From positions 1 to 56,037 of the forward strand of contig JADGBR010000023.1 of the NCBI GenBank assembly GCA_015231405.1: a stretch of 56,037 bases of DNA, written 5' to 3'. Below the pieces are notes generated by a model. It saw only the letters and a program-made list of their open reading frames with translations, was not told where the DNA came from and did no database searches. The position numbers were made by a program, and so were the translations under genes. Every line of letters begins with the position of its first letter. Position 1 is the stretch's first letter. This document shows positions 7,348 to 14,920 of the stretch, piece after piece. Source of the DNA: Candidatus Omnitrophota bacterium (GTDB lineage: Bacteria; Omnitrophota; Gorgyraeia; Tantalellales; Tantalellaceae).

Positions 7348-8358
7348 ATGCCCAGACCCGTAAAAGGCAGAGATACCATAGGGCTTGATGTTGGTTCTCA
7401 TTCCATCAAGACCGTTGTGGTGGATACGTCCAAGACGAAGCCAGTTCTTTCGGCCTATAACGTGAAGCTTGTTCCCTCCGGCAAGAAAAAAATCCCGATT
7501 GACCAGCTTATAAAAGAGCTTTTTGACGAGATCAATATCAAACCGTCCGAAATTAATCTTTCCATTTCAGGCGGTGACGTCATAGTGAGGTTCATTACGC
7601 TTCCCCGCATGGATAAGGCGAGCCTTGAGGAATCCATGGTCTTTGAGGCAGACAGATATATCCCTTTTAACGTCAACGAGGTGATAATGGACTTTGCCAT
7701 ACTTGACGATGCGGGCGAAGGTAAAATGAACGTACTTCTGGCGGCGGCTAAAAGCGATTTCGTGGAGGGCCAGCTGGAGCTTTTCCGCAAGATCGGGATA
7801 AGGGTGAATCTGATGGATATTAACGCTTTTTCGGTATTCAACGCTTTCTCGATGTCCAACGATATCGACCCGGTCCAAGGGACTGGTTTTTTTGACCTTG
7901 GCCACTCCCAGACGACGGTCATGATAGCGACGGGCAAAATGCCGCGTTTCATGCGGGTTATCCAGACCGGCGGGAAGGATATCACAAAGGCTATTTCCGA
8001 GGACATGGGAGTTACACAGGAAGAGGCCGAGAACATCAAGTACGATCAGCCGAAGGGAATGGAGGACAAAGTGGCTCGGGCGACTTCTGTCGTGATCGAT
8101 GAGCTGGTAAAAGAGATGCAGCTTTCATTCAGCTATTTCGAGAATAAATACGGGAAGGGGATAGATCACATATATTGTTCCGGCGGGATGGTCTACCAGA
8201 AAGGCGTTCAGAATATTATCGGAGAGAAATTAGGGTTAAAGGTGAACGGGTGGGACGTTCTAGGCGGTCTATCCATGGCGGACAGCCTTTCGCGTGAAGC
8301 TTTGAGCGGAGTATCTTCTCAGCTGGCCGCGGCGATAGGGTTAGGACTCAGAGGTTGA
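7348..8358 (+). CDS. pilM: Type IV pilus assembly protein PilM (actin-like ATPase)
   Basis: PilM is a cytoplasmic actin-fold protein that binds the N-terminus of PilN and connects the pilus platform to the assembly ATPases. The 336-residue product has the phosphate-1 motif TIGLDVGSHSIKTVVVD (near 10-26). LPRMDKASLEESMVFEADRY and FEADRYIPFNVNEVIMDF are typical of PilM, as is GGKDITKAISEDMG in the middle. It leads pilMNOPQ after an extended -10 promoter and lacks a recognisable RBS. The pilus subunits, PilB/PilT ATPases, PilC and the prepilin peptidase are not in the window. A type II secretion-like system using PilM-type parts is the alternative. Confidence 0.93.
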   Translation: MPRPVKGRDTIGLDVGSHSIKTVVVDTSKTKPVLSAYNVKLVPSGKKKIPIDQLIKELFDEINIKPSEINLSISGGDVIVRFITLPRMDKASLEESMVFEADRYIPFNVNEVIMDFAILDDAGEGKMNVLLAAAKSDFVEGQLELFRKIGIRVNLMDINAFSVFNAFSMSNDIDPVQGTGFFDLGHSQTTVMIATGKMPRFMRVIQTGGKDITKAISEDMGVTQEEAENIKYDQPKGMEDKVARATSVVIDELVKEMQLSFSYFENKYGKGIDHIYCSGGMVYQKGVQNIIGEKLGLKVNGWDVLGGLSMADSLSREALSGVSSQLAAAIGLGLRG

Positions 8359-8378
8359 TACATTCGGCGGCGCTAAAT

Positions 8379-8455
8379 CCCGCCGTTAACGGCGGGGTTG
8401 GGAAAGCCGCCTCAGTATGAACACTTACCTGGGAACCCCGGGCTTTAGCCCGGGG
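8379..8455. repeat. Two strong hairpins after pilM
   Basis: The first is CCCGCCG-TTAA-CGGCGGG at 8379-8396. The second is CCCCGGGC-TTTA-GCCCGGGG at 8436-8455. Neither is followed by a T run. They may act as mRNA-stabilising or REP-type hairpins inside the pil operon. The rest of this 234-bp gap holds the GTCCATAG word repeat and nothing else I recognise. Confidence 0.8.
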
Positions 8456-8534
8456 AGTATGTATGGGTTCATTGAACTAATAGCGCTGGTTGTAGCCGGT
8501 TGCCGGCTACCGGTTAGAGAAATACAAGATTCAA

Positions 8535-8577
8535 GGTCCATAGTCCATAGTCTATGGTCCATAGTCTATAGTCTAAG
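8535..8577. repeat. Word repeat (GTCCATAG type), copy 1
   Basis: Five or six tandem versions of GTCCATAGTCTATG. The word is itself close to palindromic, so the array is self-complementary. Related CCATGG versions lie at 18463-18494 and 43073-43097. Confidence 0.85.
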
Positions 8578-8592
8578 ATAAAAGTCACAGCT

Positions 8593-9198
8593 ATGATCGA
8601 ACTGAATTTACTGCCAAAAGAACTCAGAAAGAGAAAGAAAAAACTGCTTCCTGAGATACCGATCCTGCCCATAGGCGCCAGCGTGCTGGTCGTTCTTATC
8701 GCGTGTAATTACTTTCTTTCGGCGGTCTTGAAGAACAAGGAGACCGCCGTTCTCAGGGCTAAAAAGGAGTGGGCTGTACTCGAACCTCAGCAAAAAAACG
8801 CGGAGAACCTCGGCAAAGACGTCGAGTCCATCCAAAAACGGCTGACGGCCATGGAACGCGTGACGAAACCTGACCTTTCCTGGGCCAGGCTTCTCTCCGG
8901 GCTGAATAGCGCCGTAATTCCGAACGTTTGGCTGAGCGTTTTTGAGTCGGTCCAGGGGGGCGGTTCGGGTAACTCCGGGGCGTCCGGGAGGGCTATTTCC
9001 CTCGAGGGATACGCGCTCGGTAAGGTCGAAGCGACCTCGACAGTCGGTAAGTTCATTGACAGCCTGAAGGCGAATCCTGAGTTCTCGGACTACTTCGACG
9101 AGATAAAGCTGGATAACATGATCAACAAGGTCGTTTCGGGGGAAGAGGTCATGGAATTTAAACTGATATGCAGGTTCAGGGATTCGGTAAAATTATGA
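8593..9198 (+). CDS. pilN: Type IV pilus assembly protein PilN
   Basis: PilN is a bitopic inner-membrane protein whose cytoplasmic N-terminus binds PilM and whose periplasmic domain pairs with PilO. The 201-residue product begins MIELNLLPKELRKRKKK, close to the conserved INLLP peptide that docks into PilM. A single membrane segment (IPILPIGASVLVVLIACNYF, about residues 21-42) follows, then a coiled-coil region and a ferredoxin-like periplasmic domain. It is separated from pilM by a 234-bp gap of hairpins but overlaps pilO by 4 bp. Confidence 0.9.
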   Translation: MIELNLLPKELRKRKKKLLPEIPILPIGASVLVVLIACNYFLSAVLKNKETAVLRAKKEWAVLEPQQKNAENLGKDVESIQKRLTAMERVTKPDLSWARLLSGLNSAVIPNVWLSVFESVQGGGSGNSGASGRAISLEGYALGKVEATSTVGKFIDSLKANPEFSDYFDEIKLDNMINKVVSGEEVMEFKLICRFRDSVKL

Positions 9199-9791
9199 TC
9201 GACATCAGCAGGAAAAGGGTGATCGAACTCTTAAAGGACGCCCAGGTGAGGTCCTACGCGGCGGGCGGCGTTCTGATATTGGCCTCCCTAGTGTATATCT
9301 CGGTGTTCGTTGTGCCGATTATATCCAGGATAGGGGCTCTTCATCTGGAAATATCCGATTACAACAACAAGATAATGATAGCGAAAAAAAAGATAAGCCA
9401 GATGCAGTCACTGTCGGAGAAACAGAAAACCATTTCCGACGAACTCAAACGCCAGTCCGTTAGGTTCGCCGACCGGAAAGAGATCACGGCGCTCCTGGAG
9501 GATTTCGCGAAGATCGCCAGCAATTCTGAGGTCAAGATCCTCAGCATAACGCCGAATGATAATAAATATATACGGGGAGCTGGCGACGGATCGGAGTTCT
9601 ATACCGGAATGCCCATAACGATAACAGCAAAGACAGGGTATCACCAGCTGGGGAGTTTCGTCGGTGAGCTGGAAGCCAGCGAACGTCTTATAAGGATAGA
9701 TGGTATCAATATCCACGCCGGCGGCGGTGACATGAGACTTCATGATACGGTCATAACACTTAAAACATATGTGACGGCGGGAAATGATTAA
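9195..9791 (+). CDS. pilO: Type IV pilus assembly protein PilO
   Basis: PilO partners PilN in the inner-membrane alignment complex. I start it at ATG 9195, which overlaps the pilN stop (ATGA) and gives 198 residues (MIDISRKRVIELLKD); a longer in-frame start at 9168 lies inside pilN. One membrane segment is visible near residues 20-42 (AAGGVLILASLVYISVFVVP). A long charged coiled coil (about 50-100, KKKISQMQSLSEKQKTISDE) and a small C-terminal domain follow. The sequence is less conserved than in its neighbours; position and architecture carry much of the call. It overlaps the next gene by 8 bp. Confidence 0.85.
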   Translation: MIDISRKRVIELLKDAQVRSYAAGGVLILASLVYISVFVVPIISRIGALHLEISDYNNKIMIAKKKISQMQSLSEKQKTISDELKRQSVRFADRKEITALLEDFAKIASNSEVKILSITPNDNKYIRGAGDGSEFYTGMPITITAKTGYHQLGSFVGELEASERLIRIDGINIHAGGGDMRLHDTVITLKTYVTAGND

Positions 9792-10152
9792 GGCCAGTAA
9801 AACATCGATCTATTCTGTCTTTTTGTGTCTGGCCGTATCCGCGTCAGCGGGAGCCGCGTCCGACGAGAAGGCTTACCGTTACAACCCAAACGGGAAGAGC
9901 GACCCTTTTGTCCCGCTCGTCGGGGTTTCGGAAAGGGCGGTGATCTCGGGCATAAGGGGCATTCTTAGCGCGGGTGATATCAAGCTTCAGGGCATTACGG
10001 TCAACGCTGACGGTAGCCGCGGGGCTATACTTAACGGTGAAATAATGAAGGTCGGGGACACCATGGGCAGGGTCACGATGATATTAATAGAAGAGGGCTT
10101 CATAGAGGTTGAGATCAACAAGAAGAGACATAAAGTGCGGTTATATGAATGA
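9784..10152 (+). CDS. pilP: PilP-like pilus assembly protein
   Basis: PilP links the PilN/PilO complex to the secretin in the periplasm. The 122-residue product has an N-terminal signal peptide (SIYSVFLCLAVSASAGAA, cleavage near residue 25) but no lipobox cysteine. Just after it comes YRYNPNGKSDPFVPL, resembling the PilP consensus around ...GxRDPF. The C-terminal small beta domain (GILSAGDIKLQGI ... AILNGEIMKVGDTMG) fits the PilP/GspC HR fold, which contacts the secretin N0 domain. It is shorter than proteobacterial PilP (about 170). Position between pilO and pilQ supports the call. Confidence 0.8.
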   Translation: MIKASKTSIYSVFLCLAVSASAGAASDEKAYRYNPNGKSDPFVPLVGVSERAVISGIRGILSAGDIKLQGITVNADGSRGAILNGEIMKVGDTMGRVTMILIEEGFIEVEINKKRHKVRLYE

Positions 10153-10189
10153 CCGTTTAAAGGGTTTTCTGGCATTATAAGGAGGGAAA

Positions 10190-11932
10190 ATGCTGAAAAG
10201 TTTTCGAAAAAAGGGATTCATGATAACGCTGGCGCTGGCGTTCATCATATGCAGGGCTGCCTTTACGCAGGACGCGCCGCCAATTCCCGCTCCGGATATT
10301 GCTCCTCAGCCGAGAGAGGAAGTATCGGCCGCTTTGCCCAGCCCGGGCAACATAACTGTGAATTTCAAGGATGTCGACATATTGACCGTACTCAATTATC
10401 TTTCCGAGATAAGCGGCATCGATATCATACCATCGCCGGGAGTGAAGGGTCTTGTGACCATGAGGCTAAGGGACAAGCCGTGGGAGATAGCCCTCGATAT
10501 AGTGACAAGGAATTACGGGTTCGCCTACTCACGGGAGGGCAATATCATCAGAGTTATGCCTAGGACAATGCTGCAGGCTGAAGAGCCTGTAACGGTGGTG
10601 ATCCCTCTGAATTACATAATCAGGGAAGTAGAGCTTTCAAGGTCCGGGGGCGGAGGTGGGACGGAGGACCCGACAGGCGCAGAGTCTTCAGGCACTTCGA
10701 GCGGAGGAGGGGACAGCTACAGCGTCAGCATGAAGGAAAAAAGCATTGAACAGCTTATGAAGGCCATAACCAGCATAATCGATCCCGGAAGGGGAGAGAG
10801 CGCCACTTTTGTCGCTAACGCGAACGCCCTTGTCATAACGTCGATCCCTGCGAAAATAAACGTTATCAAGGAAATGCTGGTGAAGATCGACAAAAAACCG
10901 GCCCAGATCGTACTGGAGGCTAAAGTTATCGAATTAGTCCTGGACGACAGTGAGAAACTGGGGATAGACTGGAACACGGTCGTTACGGCCGCCGGCGCCA
11001 GGAGGCCGATGACTTACCCGTGGGCGAATAACGGTCTCTTCATGGGGATAGACGGCGATTTTCAGCGGAGTATGTACCCCAGGAACGACACTATCGAGGG
11101 AAGGACGGATTTCCCTCTGTTCGGTAACTCCGCGACGGCTTTTCTGGTTAACCCTTTCAACCCGACGGTCGGAGACGCGTCCATGTGGACTTACGGAACG
11201 CTCGATTTTACGCAGTTCACGGCGGTGCTCCGCATGATAAATAACAGGACCGATACGAATATCCTTTCGACCCCGAGGATAACTACCCTGAACAACCAGA
11301 AAGCCACGATAAAGGTCGTCCAGAAGGTAATGCTGCAGGAAACACAGGCAAGCACCCAGACGGCGAATACAGTGACGGTGCAGTTCGAGGATGACGCGAG
11401 TGCCAGGGAGATAGGCGTTAAGCTCACGGTCGTGCCCCATGTTAACGAAGGCGGAGATATAACCGTAAACCTTGTTCCGGAGGTCTCAAGTAACCTGGCC
11501 TTTCAGAATCTTCAGGTGGGTAATGCCGGCACCAATACGGCGATAGCCATGACATATGATACGCGTGAGTCGAATACCCAGGTCCGGGTAAAGGACGGCG
11601 AGACGATATTTATCGGGGGGCTCATACAGGACCAGAAAGTGAAGAATGTTTCGAAGGTCCCGGTTCTGGGAGACCTGTTCGGGGATATCCCGTACCTGGG
11701 AAAACTCGTTAAATATGAAGGGGATGTAGTTGACAAGACGGAAATAGTTTTCTTTGTTACGGTGCACATGGTGAAGGATGGAACGGAATCGATATCAAAA
11801 TCCGGGACGGTCGATCATTACGATCGGTATCAGCTGAACAAAGTGTCAGAGGAGAAGGGAGTCCGGGAGAAGAAAGATAAAAAAATAAAGATGCTAAAGG
11901 ATAAAAGCGAGAAAAAGAAGATAATATGGTAA
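10190..11932 (+). CDS. pilQ: Type IV pilus secretin PilQ
   Basis: PilQ forms the outer-membrane channel through which the pilus or secreted protein passes. The 580-residue product has a signal peptide (to about residue 26). It then has a secretin/TonB N0-type domain (NITVNFKDVDILTVLNYLSE, from about 54), a glycine/serine-rich low-complexity loop (151-177) and an N-domain ending near 235. The secretin domain follows (240-540), including VRVKDGETIFIGGLIQDQ and VPVLGDLFGDIPYLGKL. A lysine-rich tail ends the protein. The RBS AAGGAGGG is 5 bp before ATG. Its 3' end overlaps the next gene by 7 bp. GspD is the alternative; company with pilMNOP favours PilQ. Confidence 0.93.
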   Translation: MLKSFRKKGFMITLALAFIICRAAFTQDAPPIPAPDIAPQPREEVSAALPSPGNITVNFKDVDILTVLNYLSEISGIDIIPSPGVKGLVTMRLRDKPWEIALDIVTRNYGFAYSREGNIIRVMPRTMLQAEEPVTVVIPLNYIIREVELSRSGGGGGTEDPTGAESSGTSSGGGDSYSVSMKEKSIEQLMKAITSIIDPGRGESATFVANANALVITSIPAKINVIKEMLVKIDKKPAQIVLEAKVIELVLDDSEKLGIDWNTVVTAAGARRPMTYPWANNGLFMGIDGDFQRSMYPRNDTIEGRTDFPLFGNSATAFLVNPFNPTVGDASMWTYGTLDFTQFTAVLRMINNRTDTNILSTPRITTLNNQKATIKVVQKVMLQETQASTQTANTVTVQFEDDASAREIGVKLTVVPHVNEGGDITVNLVPEVSSNLAFQNLQVGNAGTNTAIAMTYDTRESNTQVRVKDGETIFIGGLIQDQKVKNVSKVPVLGDLFGDIPYLGKLVKYEGDVVDKTEIVFFVTVHMVKDGTESISKSGTVDHYDRYQLNKVSEEKGVREKKDKKIKMLKDKSEKKKIIW

Positions 11933-12225
11933 AATATTCAGCCGTATTCATAAAACAGGGGCTTATGGCCTTTATCTCTCATCTCGATCTGATGACTTTG
12001 TTCCGCAGGGCTATACGAAGAGCGGAGCTTCCTTTTACGCTTACAAAGGGGTTCTCGCCGAGGATAAAGATAAGCATGGAAAGGGCGCTTAAACTGGGGT
12101 TGGAAAGCGAGTCCGAGAAAATGGGATTTTATCTCGAAAAAGAACAGGACCCGGTATCGATCAAGGAGATAATTAACAGGGAATTGCCTGATGGGATAAG
12201 AATAGTCGATGTATTCAGGGCATGA
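11926..12225 (+). CDS. Short DUF2344 (TIGR03936-like) protein
   Basis: The 99-residue product begins YSAVFIKQGLMAFISHLDLM and contains FRRAIRRAELPFTLTKGFSP, the N-terminal signature of the radical SAM-linked DUF2344 family. Function is unknown. Full members are roughly twice as long, so this is only the N-terminal half; the stop at 12223-12225 is clean and no continuation is seen before rng. In many Firmicutes the family sits between a radical SAM gene and rng-rplU-rpmA-obgE. Here the right side of that order is kept and the radical SAM partner is replaced by the pil genes. It may be a minimal functional form or a decaying gene. Confidence 0.75.
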   Translation: MVKYSAVFIKQGLMAFISHLDLMTLFRRAIRRAELPFTLTKGFSPRIKISMERALKLGLESESEKMGFYLEKEQDPVSIKEIINRELPDGIRIVDVFRA

Positions 12226-12245
12226 CCAGAGATAACGGTTAACGT

Positions 12246-12270
12246 AGGGGCGGCCCTTGTGGCCGCCCCT
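12246..12270. repeat. GGGGCGGCC hairpin, copy 1
   Basis: AGGGGCGGCC / GGCCGCCCCT forms a 10-bp perfect stem around CTTGT. It is the half-length form of the larger element at 44573-44672, which uses the same AGGGGCGGCCCTTGTGGCCG sequence as an arm. Confidence 0.85.
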
Positions 12271-12301
12271 CGAAACATAATATTGATAAATCAGGAGAGG
12301 T

Positions 12302-13906
12302 ATGATGAGGAGAAAGAAAGAGGGAACGGCGCCGGCGGCGGGAAAAAAACAGGATATTTACGTGAATATCGGCCCTGTCGAAAAACGCGTGGCTATTGTG
12401 GAGAACGAGAGGCTCGTGGATTATTTCATGGAGCGCGAGGGCCTCGAGCATTATGTGGGGAGTATCTTCGTCGGGAAGGTGAGTTCTGTCGTTAAGGGGA
12501 TAGAGGCTGCTTTCGTGGAAATAGGAATGGAGAAGAACGGGTTCCTGCATCTTGGTGATATCATCGACAGCGACTGGGTCTTTAAGGAGCTCATGCCCGA
12601 AGGCGACGAGCCGCTCGCGAAAGAGCCTTCTTCGGGGGCCCCCAACGACAAAAAGGAGAGGGACGACGGACATAGATCCAGGCGCAATCCTAAAGGGTTC
12701 GAGCCGGTCAAGCAGGGGCAGAAGCTCCTTGTTCAGGTGGTCAAGGAAGCTATAAGCACGAAAGGGCCCCGGCTTACGACCCATATAAGCATACCCGGAA
12801 GATATGTCATACTTGTGCCTTTTGATAACAATGTCGGGGTATCGCGGCGTATTGAGGATAGGGATCTAAGGAAGCAGATAAGGGAGTATATAAGCGATTT
12901 CAAATTGCCAGAGGGCGTGGGATGCATAGTGCGCACCATGGCGGAAAATATAACCAAAGAAGAGATACACGATGAGTTGAGATATCTTTTGAACATTTGG
13001 AAGATGATACAAAAGAGGGTCGAGACGCAGAATACCCCAGGGGTGGTCTACGAGGAATATGGCACGGTGCTCCGGATGGTCCGCGATAAATTCACCGACG
13101 ATGTGGAAAAGCTTGTCGTGGATTCCAGGGAAGAACATCAGCGGATACTGAACTTCCTTAAATATTTCAGGCCGGCCCTGCGCGCGAAAGTGAAATTATA
13201 CGACGGAAAGACGCCGCTCTTCCAGAAATATGATCTCGAGCACCAGGTGGATGAGATATTCGAGCGGAAGATAAACCTGAAGAGCGGCGGGTCTATCTTT
13301 GTCGAGCAAACGGAAGGGCTTGTTGCGATAGACGTAAATACCGGCAAGTTCACTGGAAAAAAGAACCTTGAGGAAACGGCTTATAAGACCAACCTGGAAG
13401 CCGCGGAGGAGATACCCCGTCAGCTCCTTTTACGTGATATCGGCGGTATCATTATAATCGATTTTATCGATATGGAGAGCAAGGCGCACAGGGACAATGT
13501 TTTTAACCGGCTTCAGGATGAGCTCAAAAGGGATAAGGCCCGCATAAGCCTCAGGGCCATATCAACTTTCGGGATAGTTGAAATGACGAGGCAGAGGATG
13601 CGTAAAAGCCTTGAAAGCGCCTCTCATATCGAATGCCCCGTATGTCACGGCAAAGGCGTCGTTAAAAGCAGCGACACGATAGCTATCGAAGCGGTCCGCA
13701 AGATCGAACATGTTCTATCTTCGATGATCATTGCCCCTTTCGGGAGAAAACACATAGAGGTTATAGTCCATCCCGAGATCAGCGATGTCCTAGTTTCAGA
13801 TCAGGCCAAAATGATGAGCGACATCCAGCGGAAGTACCGGTGCAAGATCGATCTCAGAGAAGAGAAGGCGATGAATCGGGAAGAGGTTATCATTAATAAG
13901 AAGTAA
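12302..13906 (+). CDS. rng: Ribonuclease G/E
   Basis: This is the endoribonuclease that cuts AU-rich single-stranded RNA in rRNA maturation and mRNA decay. The 534-residue length matches RNase G rather than the long RNase E with its scaffold tail. It has an S1 domain (about 50-165) interrupted by a charged insert near 98-135. The catalytic aspartates are visible in VAIDVNTGKFTG (D344) and IIIIDFIDME (D387), and the zinc-link cysteines in ECPVCHGKG (C445, C448). The RBS AGGAG precedes ATG 12302; a second ATG follows at once. rng-rplU-rpmA-obgE is a conserved order. Confidence 0.95.
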   Translation: MMRRKKEGTAPAAGKKQDIYVNIGPVEKRVAIVENERLVDYFMEREGLEHYVGSIFVGKVSSVVKGIEAAFVEIGMEKNGFLHLGDIIDSDWVFKELMPEGDEPLAKEPSSGAPNDKKERDDGHRSRRNPKGFEPVKQGQKLLVQVVKEAISTKGPRLTTHISIPGRYVILVPFDNNVGVSRRIEDRDLRKQIREYISDFKLPEGVGCIVRTMAENITKEEIHDELRYLLNIWKMIQKRVETQNTPGVVYEEYGTVLRMVRDKFTDDVEKLVVDSREEHQRILNFLKYFRPALRAKVKLYDGKTPLFQKYDLEHQVDEIFERKINLKSGGSIFVEQTEGLVAIDVNTGKFTGKKNLEETAYKTNLEAAEEIPRQLLLRDIGGIIIIDFIDMESKAHRDNVFNRLQDELKRDKARISLRAISTFGIVEMTRQRMRKSLESASHIECPVCHGKGVVKSSDTIAIEAVRKIEHVLSSMIIAPFGRKHIEVIVHPEISDVLVSDQAKMMSDIQRKYRCKIDLREEKAMNREEVIINKK

Positions 13907-13959
13907 GGGCGAGTAATAAGAGACGTCACCAGCGGGCGCGAGCAATGACAAAATTGAAC

Positions 13960-14030
13960 GTCATCCCCGCGAAAGCTGGGAACAAATGGAAATGATATTT
14001 TTATGTGATCCCCGCTTTCGCGGGGATGAC
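13960..14030. repeat. 71-bp MITE-like inverted repeat, copy 2
   Basis: It runs from GTCATCCCCGCGAAAGC to GCTTTCGCGGGGATGAC with the same interior (ATATTTTTATGTGATCC) and the same length as the copy at 6080-6150. It lies between rng and the rplU promoter. The T run seen after copy 1 is absent here. Confidence 0.88.
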
Positions 14031-14065
14031 TTACCGGGTCGGCGGGACAGATAGTAGAAATAATC

Positions 14066-14094
14066 TTGACAGGCAATCGCACTTTTGTTACTAT
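14066..14094 (+). promoter_or_regulatory. Extended -10 promoter for rplU-rpmA-obgE
   Basis: TTGACA at 14066-14071, a 17-bp spacer, TGT, then TACTAT at 14089-14094. This is the closest match to consensus among the promoters in the window. The start is expected near 14101, about 27 nt before rplU. Confidence 0.75.
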
Positions 14095-14127
14095 TAATCC
14101 CATTTTACAAAAGACAGGGGGATAACT

Positions 14128-14442
14128 ATGTACGCGATCATTGAACTTAACGGAGCTCAGGTAAAAGTCGGGAAAGACGAAGTTTTCACGGTTAACAACA
14201 TTAAGGATCAGAAGGAAAAAAATATCCGTGTGGATACGGTCCTTTTCGGAAAAGACGGTGAAAAGTATTATATTGGCCAGCCTTACGTGAAAGGCGCGTA
14301 TGTCGAATGCGAGATAGTTGGAGACAAACGCGCGCGTAAAGTAATAGCGTTCCACTACAGGGAAAGGAAAAGCTCGCAGTCTAAGACCGGCCATAGGCAG
14401 GATCTAACTGAGTTGAAGGTGAAAGAGATCGTATTGAAATAA
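14128..14442 (+). CDS. rplU: 50S ribosomal protein L21
   Basis: L21 binds 23S rRNA and contacts L20. The 104-residue product begins MYAIIELNGAQVKVGKDEVF, the family start, and has GQPYVKGAYVECEIV plus the basic tail KVIAFHYRERKSSQSKTGHRQ. The RBS AGGGGGATA is placed well before ATG 14128. It has its own promoter (14066) and is followed by rpmA after a 131-bp word repeat. The ysxB/prp gene that separates rplU and rpmA in Firmicutes is absent. Confidence 0.97.
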   Translation: MYAIIELNGAQVKVGKDEVFTVNNIKDQKEKNIRVDTVLFGKDGEKYYIGQPYVKGAYVECEIVGDKRARKVIAFHYRERKSSQSKTGHRQDLTELKVKEIVLK

Positions 14443-14449
14443 TTTAAGG

Positions 14450-14551
14450 CGAAGAATACAGAATATAGAATACAGGATCCAGAATAAGGTAGATGCAAAT
14501 GGGAAACAGGGCCTCAACATTCTGGCTTCTGAATTCTGGCTTCTGAATTCC
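14450..14551. repeat. Word-repeat inverted element (AGAATACAGA type), copy 1
   Basis: The left arm repeats GAATACAGAATATAGAATAC and the right arm repeats TTCTGGCTTCTGAATTC. The arms are complementary. Related elements lie at 37727-37857 and 49404-49562. It fills the rplU-rpmA gap. Confidence 0.85.
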
Positions 14552-14573
14552 GTCAATAAAATAGGAGACAGAC

Positions 14574-14828
14574 ATGGCACATAAGAAAGGACAAGGTTCT
14601 TGCAAAAACGGCAGGGATTCACAGGCGCAGAGGCTGGGCGTGAAAGCGTTCGGCGGGCAGGCCGTCACCGCTGGAAGCATAATAATCAGGCAGAGAGGGA
14701 CGCATTTCAAGCCCGGAGATAATGTCGGGAAGGGAAAGGACGACACTCTTTTCGCGCTACGGGCCGGGAAGGTCGCCTTTTCGGGGAACAGGGTAGTGAG
14801 CATCCAGATCGAATCAGAACAGGCATAA
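14574..14828 (+). CDS. rpmA: 50S ribosomal protein L27
   Basis: L27 lies near the peptidyl transferase centre, with its N-terminus reaching toward the tRNA ends. The 84-residue product starts [16 protein letters not shown] and has [19 protein letters not shown], both diagnostic. The start is MAHKK without the cleavable N-terminal extension seen in Firmicutes. This agrees with the absence of the Prp protease gene from the neighbourhood. AGGAGACAG supplies the RBS. Confidence 0.97.
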   Translation: MAHKKGQGSCKNGRDSQAQRLGVKAFGGQAVTAGSIIIRQRGTHFKPGDNVGKGKDDTLFALRAGKVAFSGNRVVSIQIESEQA

Positions 14829-14869
14829 AGATCTCTTTCGTCAGACATCTAATCAGCAACATAGGAAAA

Positions 14870-14911
14870 ATCCGAATGTGTCCCTAGATTAATTGTCTGA
14901 CACATTCGGAT
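14870..14911. repeat. 13-bp-stem hairpin before obgE
   Basis: ATCCGAATGTGTC and GACACATTCGGAT form a perfect 13-bp stem around a 16-nt loop. It ends only 9 bp before the obgE start codon, so the folded form would crowd the ribosome binding site. This could attenuate obgE translation or may simply be a repeat. Confidence 0.8.
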
Positions 14912-14920
14912 CGGGGTAAA

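Noticed and set aside
8379-8455. Rho-independent terminators after pilM
   Set aside because: The hairpins are strong but have no T run, and pilN-pilQ continue downstream as the same functional unit.
10190-11932. Type II secretion secretin GspD instead of PilQ
   Set aside because: The neighbours pilM, pilN, pilO and the PilP-like gene favour the pilus system, and no gspE/F/G genes are present.
12259-12495. Small Gly/Arg-rich ORF over the start of rng
   Set aside because: Out of frame with rng and partly repeat-derived; no RBS.
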